Source of the DNA: Rhizobium sp. R635
GTDB taxonomy: Bacteria; Pseudomonadota; Alphaproteobacteria; Rhizobiales; Rhizobiaceae
Direction: 5' to 3'
Assembly: GCF_002211285.1 (NCBI RefSeq)
Contig: NZ_LOKX01000005.1
Coordinates: 124,001-188,000, forward strand
Length of the DNA: 64,000 nt
Positions 58,159 to 64,000 of the stretch are shown here, in pieces. The notes under the pieces were generated by a model. The model did no database searches and was not told the DNA's origin. It saw only the letters and a program-made list of their open reading frames with translations. Every line of letters starts with the position of its first letter. Within the stretch, counting starts at the first letter, position 1. The translations under genes were made by a program, and so were the position numbers.

Positions 58159-58653
58159 ATGAAAAAGCCGATCCCCACCGATTTCATAGAACTCGAACGC
58201 TGCTACGATCAACTGATGTCGTGGTGCGACGTACTCCAGGCAATCGCCGATTTCCTGCCTTGCCACATAGACGAAGACCTTTGCGAGCGTATCTCAGGCG
58301 GCCTGCTTCCGCTGCTGCAGACGACGCATGCGCTCGAAGAGCGCCTTATTTCGTCGGGACTGAACCTGATCATGGAAGCGGGTGACAAGGCCGATGCGGC
58401 TGAACGCCGGCGGGCAGTGCGTTTGTTTCATCGCGATGCCGCCCAAGACGTCGCCGTTACGCTGGAAACGCTGGGCGAGGGGCGCTGCCGGCTGTCCTGG
58501 GAGGCCGTGGGATATCAGCTGCGTTCGTTCTTCTGCTCGACGCGCGGGCATATCAGATCGGAACGCGAGATCATGAGATTGATGCAGCGGGCGGCGGAGG
58601 CTGAACGGGCGCCGGCCTTGACGGATGCGATCAATCAAACCGAGGCGGCCTGA
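58159..58653 (+). CDS. Helical protein, possibly hemerythrin-like, of the nor region
   Basis: 164 aa from the ATG at 58159 (AGAGGTGA upstream). It is all-helical with spaced His/Glu/Asp residues (PCHIDEDLCERI, TTHALEERLI, RLFHRDAAQDVAV) reminiscent of a di-iron four-helix bundle, but the canonical HHE pattern is not clear. It also has five Cys. Placed in a two-gene rightward unit with the 51-aa membrane protein under a probable NnrR/FNR site, a role in NO or oxygen sensing or detoxification is conceivable. Function unknown. Confidence 0.7.
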   Translation: MKKPIPTDFIELERCYDQLMSWCDVLQAIADFLPCHIDEDLCERISGGLLPLLQTTHALEERLISSGLNLIMEAGDKADAAERRRAVRLFHRDAAQDVAVTLETLGEGRCRLSWEAVGYQLRSFFCSTRGHIRSEREIMRLMQRAAEAERAPALTDAINQTEAA

Positions 58654-58678
58654 GCGACTGAGGTTTCGTGGCGGCCTG

Positions 58679-60280
58679 TCATTCCGACAGGCCGCCTTCG
58701 AGATGCACCGAATGGAAGTCGTCGACGAGCACTTCGAGATCCGCCAGCCAGCCCTCTGGATTGCGCACCGGAATTCCTTCCGCATCCCATCTGCCTTCCG
58801 TGCTTCTCGCAAGTTCGAACTTCATGGGCTCGATCGCCGATCCCGGATTTCTCAGGCGAAGAACGACCTGCCTTGGGTCGAGGGCATCAAAATCCGGACC
58901 CATGATTGCGACGTGGACCTTCCTCGTTCCGTGCGCCTCGGCTCCGAGCTCCAGTTGAGCCATCGCTTTTTCGGCATGCAGATGGATCGATAGAACCGGC
59001 GAAACCTCCGCGGCCTCTGCCTGTCCCGGACCGGCAAAGCGCCAGAGGCCCGCCGTGCCAATGATCGCGACGGCAAGGATGATTTCGAAGAGGATGCTTC
59101 GGCGCAGCCTTTCTCTCGCAACCGGATTTCCGGCCAATGTCGGCGCCGTGAGCCAGAAGCGATTATAGACGGCCACCATGCAAAGGCAGGCCACGAGCAT
59201 GACCTTGACCGCAAGGATCCGGCCGTAGAGCGACGACAGGATCTGGATGAGCGCCGGAAGCTCTACTATCGCAAGCACGATCCCAGCAAGGATCATGACG
59301 AAGAACGGGATCGGGATCATCCGCGAGAAGCTGCTCAGCGGGCGCAGGTTCGGCGGTGTCCGGCTGAGCTGCCAGAGCGGCAGGAGGCTTCCTGCCCAGA
59401 ACAGCAGCGTCGCGCTGTGGAGAAATATGGCGGCTCTCGTCAGCCAGCGCGGGTCCGCCGTGCTGCAGTGCCCACTGAAGGTAAAGGCGCTCGCCGCCAG
59501 CATCAGGGCGACGACGGCAAGAACGCGCCCGGTGATTTTGCGGCGGGCGAGGGGGAGCGCGATCGTGAGCAGCGACAGGAAGAACAGGCTGGCGCAAATT
59601 GCGGCATTGCCCTGTACGGCGATCTCGAGCGGCGCCGCACCGGCAAAGACCAGACCGCTTCCCGCTTCGTCCAGCCCCTGCAGGTAAAGCCCTGCCCCCA
59701 GCAGCGCGGTTCCCGGCAGCATGATGGTCGCGGCACTCGCTGTTGCGCCGTTGCGGGCGCCCAGCCAACGGTCGAACAGCGCGCCGCCAACGGCGAAGGC
59801 CAGGAATAGAACCGTGGCGGTGTGCACGAGCCAGATGGCGATCGGCAAGGAAAGACCGGAGCCCTCGCCAACCGCAACCGGCGGCGTTGCGGAAGGCGTG
59901 CCGATGTTGAACACCAGCGTGCCGCCGACAGGGTGGCCGTCTTCGGATTCGACGCGGTAGCTCACCATCACCGTGCCGCGGATATTGGGATCGGAGAAGC
60001 GCAATCGGACATCCGCATCTGATGTGTCGGCGTCCAAGTCCTGGTTCGCGCCGTTGCCGTCGGTTGCCGTGGCTCGGATGAGCCTGACCGGCTCGCTGAA
60101 ATGCAGCTCGATTTCGGCCGGCAGGCGATCCAGCGTCTCATTGGCCGCCGGAGTCGAGCTTTTCAGAGCGGCGTGGGCAAGCGCGCCTGTCGGCGCCAGC
60201 ATGCCCATCGCGATGGTGGCTGCAACGAGAACCGCCCGAAGACGCCGCGTCACCCGTTTTCCTGTTTTCGAGGGCCACAT
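58679..60280 (-). CDS. CopC-CopD fusion, copper-handling membrane protein
   Basis: 533 aa from the ATG at 60280 (GGGAG upstream). A signal peptide (VLVAATIAMGMLAPTGALAHA) leads to a CopC domain (AHAALKSSTPAANETLDRLP; ESEDGHPVGGTL) with the mature N-terminal His and an internal His for Cu binding. It is followed by a CopD part with about eight membrane helices and a C-terminal soluble domain of ~110 residues. It probably moves or stores copper across the inner membrane. Next to YcnI-like and pseudoazurin genes, it may supply copper to NirK and pseudoazurin or protect against excess. Confidence 0.85.
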   Translation of the reverse strand: MWPSKTGKRVTRRLRAVLVAATIAMGMLAPTGALAHAALKSSTPAANETLDRLPAEIELHFSEPVRLIRATATDGNGANQDLDADTSDADVRLRFSDPNIRGTVMVSYRVESEDGHPVGGTLVFNIGTPSATPPVAVGEGSGLSLPIAIWLVHTATVLFLAFAVGGALFDRWLGARNGATASAATIMLPGTALLGAGLYLQGLDEAGSGLVFAGAAPLEIAVQGNAAICASLFFLSLLTIALPLARRKITGRVLAVVALMLAASAFTFSGHCSTADPRWLTRAAIFLHSATLLFWAGSLLPLWQLSRTPPNLRPLSSFSRMIPIPFFVMILAGIVLAIVELPALIQILSSLYGRILAVKVMLVACLCMVAVYNRFWLTAPTLAGNPVARERLRRSILFEIILAVAIIGTAGLWRFAGPGQAEAAEVSPVLSIHLHAEKAMAQLELGAEAHGTRKVHVAIMGPDFDALDPRQVVLRLRNPGSAIEPMKFELARSTEGRWDAEGIPVRNPEGWLADLEVLVDDFHSVHLEGGLSE

Positions 60281-60300
60281 GGTCGACGGCTCCCGGCGGT

Positions 60301-60828
60301 TCACGAACGCGGTTGTTCGACCACGTCGAAGTAGGGAGCGGGGGTTTCGTAATCGTCGGGCGACTTGCCCGCTGCGGGAATTTCGATCCAGCGTTCGACG
60401 GCGCCTTCGGTGCATTCCTGCACGACAGGAACGTAAATGCGGGTGCCGGACGGAATTTCCTTCGCGACCGTCGCGCGGAAAACGAATTCGTCATATTCGT
60501 CGTCGGCGAGAGTACCGCCGGACCATGTGATTTCGCTGACGCCTTCCTTCACGGGCTTGCCGTAGAGATCGTAGCTTTTCTCATAGGCGGCGCTGACCTT
60601 CTCGACCGACCAGCCCGATTTCGGCATCGGCTTGGCCGACAGCAGACCCTCGGGGATCTTCACGCGGATCTTGATCGTCGCCTTGCCCTCGCAGCCGTGC
60701 CCGACGCGAAGGATGGCCTTATAAGCCTTGCCTGACGGCGCCTGGCTCTGCTCGAGGGTGATATGGGCATCGGCCACGCCGGCGGCGCAGACCGCTGCGG
60801 CGAAAGCAATTGCCATGGGCTTGAACAT
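60301..60828 (-). CDS. YcnI-like (DUF1775) periplasmic copper-binding protein
   Basis: 175 aa from the ATG at 60828 (GGAG upstream). A signal peptide ends at VADA, leaving a mature N-terminal HITLE, the conserved His of DUF1775 copper proteins. Later VGHGCEGKATIKIRVKIPEG and ITWSGG are family-typical. It is 20 bp upstream of the CopC-CopD gene, the usual partner, and is therefore likely a copper chaperone in the same pathway. Confidence 0.88.
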   Translation of the reverse strand: MFKPMAIAFAAAVCAAGVADAHITLEQSQAPSGKAYKAILRVGHGCEGKATIKIRVKIPEGLLSAKPMPKSGWSVEKVSAAYEKSYDLYGKPVKEGVSEITWSGGTLADDEYDEFVFRATVAKEIPSGTRIYVPVVQECTEGAVERWIEIPAAGKSPDDYETPAPYFDVVEQPRS

Positions 60829-60888
60829 GACGGGTTCTCCACCGTGCGGGATGGCGCGCAAGCGCGGCCATCCGCACCGGTCGGTTGA

Positions 60889-61332
60889 CTATTGAGTGAT
60901 CTGCGCGAGGTCGGCATCCAGCCGCTTGCGCACCATGTTCGGCACCTTCGCGGTCTTGATCGCCTCGATATTGGACTGGCTGTCACCGACCTGGATCAGG
61001 GCGACCATGCCCATGCCGACATGCGGCGTGCACTTCAGGACATAGGCGCCGGGAACGTCGAACTTCGTCTGGTACTGCTCGTTCGGCTTGGACTTGAACT
61101 CGGCAACGCCATCGGGGATGAGGCCCTTGAAGGTCTCGACATTGTGGCTCTTGTCGGTGGGAATGAAGGTTACGGTGTCGCCGGGAGCGATTTTCAGGAC
61201 GCCCGGCTCGAACACCATTGCGCCGTCCGTACCCTTGTTGAGCATCTGAATCTGATGGTCGGCGGCCATCGACGGCGCAGCCGAAACAATCAGGGCTGCC
61301 GTTGCAGCGATCAGACCGAATTTCAAACGCAT
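60889..61332 (-). CDS. azu: Pseudoazurin
   Basis: 147 aa from the ATG at 61332, which has AGGAG eight bases away (the ATG at 61338 is too close). A signal peptide ([18 protein letters not shown]) is followed by a cupredoxin with [10 protein letters not shown] (His ligand) and [11 protein letters not shown] (Cys, His and Met ligands), a type 1 blue copper site. Pseudoazurin passes electrons from the bc1 complex to NirK in the periplasm. A symmetric FixK-type box precedes it. Confidence 0.95.
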   Translation of the reverse strand: MRLKFGLIAATAALIVSAAPSMAADHQIQMLNKGTDGAMVFEPGVLKIAPGDTVTFIPTDKSHNVETFKGLIPDGVAEFKSKPNEQYQTKFDVPGAYVLKCTPHVGMGMVALIQVGDSQSNIEAIKTAKVPNMVRKRLDADLAQITQ

Positions 61333-61405
61333 GTGCATATCTCCTGTTTCGCGAGGTCGATTTAGCCTCGTGAACACTTTCTAGGACATGCCGCCGCCGG
61401 CTTCT

Positions 61406-61419
61406 TTGACGCTCGTCAA
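61406..61419 (-). promoter_or_regulatory. FixK/FNR-type box upstream of pseudoazurin
   Basis: TTGACGCTCGTCAA, inside the dyad TTTGACG/CGTCAAA. Its centre is 80 bp from the ATG, giving a ~39-nt leader if at -41.5. Confidence 0.7.
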
Positions 61420-61472
61420 ATAGGAGAAAAAACCAGTAATTCCGCCCTAAAAAACATATGCATAGCATTCGT

Positions 61473-61498
61473 CGGGCGACGATTGCCGCCCGACGGAA
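61473..61498. terminator. GC-rich hairpin between kinase and pseudoazurin genes
   Basis: CGTCGGGC and GCCCGACG arms with a 10-nt loop lie in the gap downstream of the hybrid kinase. A T-run occurs only ~15 nt further in the leftward direction, so terminator activity is plausible but not certain. Confidence 0.45.
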
Positions 61499-61575
61499 TC
61501 GGGCCGCCTCTGCCGGAGCAACATCGCCTCCGCCAAGGGTCGGTTTCAGAGATAAGGGGATAGTTGCCGCGAAGG

Positions 61576-63528
61576 TTATCTTGCGTCGAGAAGCTCGCGG
61601 ATCTTCAGCGCGAGTTCCCTCGCGGTATAGGGTTTGCGCAGCCATTGCGCGCCGGGAACGATGCCTTTGCCCGCAAGACCCGGCTCGGAATATCCCGATG
61701 TGAAGAGCACGGCGATATCAGGCCGCAGGATGCGCACTTCTCGCGCGAGTTCGTCGCCGGTCATTCCCCCCGGCATCACGATGTCGGTAAACAGGAGCGC
61801 TATATCGCTATTTTCATCTAGAAGATCGAGTGCGCGATGACCGTTTTCCGCTTCGCGCACCGTATAACCCATCGACGCCAGCCTGGCGACGGCGACGCGG
61901 CGAACGCGGGCGTCATCTTCGACCACCAGCACCGTTTCATCGCCGCGCGGCAGCTGGTTCTCACCGGTGTGTTGATCGGACTCAGGTTCCTGAGGCCTCT
62001 TCTCGTTGATGGCAGGCAGGTATATCCGCACCGTCGTGCCCCGTCCGACCTCGCTGTAAAGCTGAAGATGCCCACCCGATTGCTTCACGAAGCCATAGAC
62101 CATGCTGAGCCCGAGGCCGGTGCCTGAGCCCACTTCCTTGGTCGTGAAGAACGGTTCGATCGCGTGCTGCCGGACTTCCTCGGTCATGCCGACGCCGGTA
62201 TCCGTCATGGCAATGAGCACGAAATTGCCGCTGCGCACCTCCGGGTACATCTTGGCATAATCGGCATCGAGATGGACCCGCGAGATCGTCGTGATGAGAC
62301 TGCCGCCCTTCGGCATGGCGTCCCTCGCGTTCAAGGCGATGTTCAGGATGGCGTTTTGAAGCTGCGAGCTGTCGACGAGGACGTCGAGGCCGGACCCTTC
62401 GATGACGGTCGACAGCTTGATATCTTCGCTGAGCGTTCGCCGGAGCAGGTCCGAGAAGCCGCTGACGAGCTGACCGAGATCCGCATGTTTCGGGCTCAAC
62501 GGCTGGCGCCGGCCGAAAGCCAGCAGTTGGCCCGTGAGGACCGCCCCGTCCTGCGCTGCGGACTGAGCTTCCTTGAGAATTTCGCGAAGGGTGCCGGGCG
62601 CCAGCTTGTCCTCGATCATTTCGAGGTTGCCGCTGATGACGGTGAGCAGGTTGTTGAAATCGTGCGCGATGCCTCCCGTCAGCTGCCCGATGGCTTCCAT
62701 CTTCTGCGCCTGGCGAAGATCTTCCTCGATCTTGAACCGGCTGGTGAGATCGCGGACGAAACCGGTGAATATCCGCTCTCCGTTGACGGTCGCTTCGCCG
62801 ACGTGAAGTTCCATCGGAAACTGCGATCCATCGGCCCGCTGCCCGGTGACGACGCGCCCATAGCCGATGATGCGTTTCTCGCCGGTCTCGATATAGTGAT
62901 CGATGTAGCCGTCGTGAGCGTCGCGATAGGGATTGGGCATGAGGTTGCTGACGTTGCGGCCGCAAATCTGGTCGGAAGACATGCCGAACAGTTTTTCGGC
63001 GGCCTTGCTGAACGACAGCACCGTTCCCTTATGGTCGATCACCACCATCGCGTCGGGCACGGTGTCGAGGATTGAACTCAAATGCGCCTCGCGCGCCTTG
63101 ACCGCCTCCTGGGTGTGCCTCAAGGCGCTGACGTCACTGTTCGTTTGAATGACGGCAAGGTCTCCGTCCGACAGATTGACGAGCACGCAGCGGGACGCGA
63201 CGTGAATATCGTGTCCGCTCTTATGGCGATGAATGATTTCACCCTGCCAGAAGCCGCGCGACTTCAACTGGTCCCGGACGTTTTCCGCCGGCTCGGGAAA
63301 TTTCGTCGCCAGCAGTTCGTGAACCTTCTCGCCGACGGCTTCCTCTCTCGCCCAGCCATACATGTTCTCGCAGCCGATGGACCAGTGTGTGATGGTTCCG
63401 TCGAAATGATGAACCAGAATGTCCGCTCCATCCAGCACGTGCACCATCGCATCCAGTTCCTGGGACGATGCGGTTCTCGGTGATACCAAGCGATGGGGCA
63501 TGAACGTTGATCCTGCGACTTGATGCAT
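61576..63528 (-). CDS. fixL: FixL-like hybrid histidine kinase with haem-PAS and receiver domains
   Basis: 650 aa: PAS-1 (~25-135); PAS-2 (~145-265), which closely follows the FixL haem domain, with [13 protein letters not shown] (His205 at the proximal-ligand position), [13 protein letters not shown] (Arg225, the residue that contacts O2) and [11 protein letters not shown]; HisKA with [17 protein letters not shown]; HATPase ([24 protein letters not shown]); and a C-terminal receiver with [11 protein letters not shown]. The His-to-Arg spacing of 20 equals that of Bradyrhizobium FixL. Hybrid FixL proteins with a receiver are known from Rhizobium etli/leguminosarum, where they signal low oxygen to FixK. 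Its start overlaps the fixK-type stop by 1 bp. Confidence 0.92.
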   Translation of the reverse strand: MHQVAGSTFMPHRLVSPRTASSQELDAMVHVLDGADILVHHFDGTITHWSIGCENMYGWAREEAVGEKVHELLATKFPEPAENVRDQLKSRGFWQGEIIHRHKSGHDIHVASRCVLVNLSDGDLAVIQTNSDVSALRHTQEAVKAREAHLSSILDTVPDAMVVIDHKGTVLSFSKAAEKLFGMSSDQICGRNVSNLMPNPYRDAHDGYIDHYIETGEKRIIGYGRVVTGQRADGSQFPMELHVGEATVNGERIFTGFVRDLTSRFKIEEDLRQAQKMEAIGQLTGGIAHDFNNLLTVISGNLEMIEDKLAPGTLREILKEAQSAAQDGAVLTGQLLAFGRRQPLSPKHADLGQLVSGFSDLLRRTLSEDIKLSTVIEGSGLDVLVDSSQLQNAILNIALNARDAMPKGGSLITTISRVHLDADYAKMYPEVRSGNFVLIAMTDTGVGMTEEVRQHAIEPFFTTKEVGSGTGLGLSMVYGFVKQSGGHLQLYSEVGRGTTVRIYLPAINEKRPQEPESDQHTGENQLPRGDETVLVVEDDARVRRVAVARLASMGYTVREAENGHRALDLLDENSDIALLFTDIVMPGGMTGDELAREVRILRPDIAVLFTSGYSEPGLAGKGIVPGAQWLRKPYTARELALKIRELLDAR

Positions 63529-64000
63529 CAGTGCAGCTTGACCCTATGACAGGAATTGTCGGAGAAATCATCAGCGTCGCCGGATAACTGTGCAAGGCGG
63601 GCGAGATTGACGATCCTGAGGTCGTGCCTGCCCTCGGGAACGACGATGTTTCGCGATGCGAGCTTGGTGATCGTGCGCGACACGGTTTCGATGGTCAGGC
63701 CGAGATGGTCGGCAATGTCCTGCCGGTTCATCGGCACGCGCAGCAGGCCCTGCCGCGGCTGCGCACTGCGGCGGGATGCAAGCTTGACGATGAAGCTGCA
63801 CAGACGTTCCTCGGCATTCTTCTTCGACAGAAGCACCATCTGTTCGTGCGCGGCGGCTGCCTCCTGGCAGAGGAGAGAGATATAGACGGGGCCGAGGGCA
63901 TCCGACCGGGCGACTTCCTCGTGGAAGCTCTTCCGGGATATGCGGCGAATCCTGCATTCGGTAACGGCCTCGGCCGTGAACAGGAAATCGTTCAGCAGCG
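63528..64000 (-). CDS. fixK: FixK-type CRP/FNR regulator, 5' end outside window
   Basis: The last ~157 codons are present and the frame is open to the right edge. The dimerisation helix (LLCQEAAAAHEQMVLLSKK) and HTH (MNRQDIADHLGLTIETVSRT) are visible. The ETVSR recognition motif is the FNR/FixK type expected to read TTGA half-sites. The stop and the kinase start overlap (TGATG), so the two are co-expressed. It would be the activator for symmetric TTGA-N6-TCAA boxes found in this window. Other FNR-like assignments (FnrN) cannot be excluded without the N-terminal Cys region. Confidence 0.85.
   Translation of the reverse strand, partial: LLNDFLFTAEAVTECRIRRISRKSFHEEVARSDALGPVYISLLCQEAAAAHEQMVLLSKKNAEERLCSFIVKLASRRSAQPRQGLLRVPMNRQDIADHLGLTIETVSRTITKLASRNIVVPEGRHDLRIVNLARLAQLSGDADDFSDNSCHRVKLH

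Noticed and set aside
58679..60280. CopC-CopD fusion as a sequencing fusion of two genes
   Set aside because: CopC-CopD fusions are common in this form and the frame is continuous with a natural linker.

Overview
The window comes from a GC-rich alphaproteobacterium, most likely a member of the Rhizobiaceae. The denitrification gene order (nirK-nirV-nnrR-nnrU, nnrS, hemN, norEFCBQD, pseudoazurin), a FixL-type hybrid oxygen sensor overlapping a fixK-type gene, an ExoF-like export protein and an amino-acid ABC cassette under a LacI regulator all fit Rhizobium, Ensifer or Agrobacterium relatives. I cannot name the species. No rRNA, tRNA, CRISPR array or insertion sequence is visible.

Bases 1-13655 are a surface-polysaccharide locus. 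It holds the C-terminal part of a WbaP/ExoY-type initiating sugar transferase, a UDP-glucuronate decarboxylase, a CgeB-like glycosyltransferase and a LuxR-type regulator. A long AT-rich regulatory gap (4576-5139) precedes a tightly overlapping six-gene operon: acetyltransferase, Gfo/Idh oxidoreductase, aminotransferase, acyltransferase, epimerase, aminotransferase. This operon looks dedicated to making acylated amino-sugar nucleotides. A Wzx-type flippase and an ExoF/Wza-type export protein follow on the other strand.

Bases 14127-33117 are the most unusual part. Two giant modular proteins (2334 and 1770 aa) share an N,N-dimethylformamidase-large-subunit-like domain and several DUF4082 and VCBS/cadherin-like modules. 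Each is followed directly by its own CobW/COG0523 GTPase. Then come a 100-aa protein, a type I secretion ABC transporter with a degenerate C39 domain, and an HlyD-type adaptor. The first giant gene contains a nearly perfect 1,854-bp tandem duplication. I regard this as the best candidate for an undescribed system: secreted, possibly iron-dependent amidase-like adhesins with paired metallochaperone-like GTPases.

Bases 33162-42659 are mixed accessory genes: a LacI regulator with two palindromic operators and an amino-acid ABC transporter, a methyltransferase-like protein, a GGDEF-EAL protein, a TacT-type acetyltransferase remnant, a universal stress protein and an OmpR-type regulator.

Bases 42744-64000 are a denitrification and microaerobic region. 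Cu nitrite reductase (NirK), nitric oxide reductase (NorCB with NorQD and NorEF), NnrS, HemN, pseudoazurin, copper-handling proteins (YcnI-like, CopC-CopD fusion), an operon of DUF2249/DUF59/membrane proteins, a 51-aa membrane protein and a possible hemerythrin-like protein are tied together by at least nine TTG-N8-CAA (FNR/FixK/NnrR-type) boxes. NnrR is encoded inside the nir cluster. The right edge holds a FixL-like hybrid kinase with a conserved haem-PAS His/Arg pair, overlapping a truncated fixK-type gene. Together they would couple low oxygen and nitrogen oxides to nitrite-to-N2O respiration. Nitrate reductase and nitrous oxide reductase genes are not in this window.
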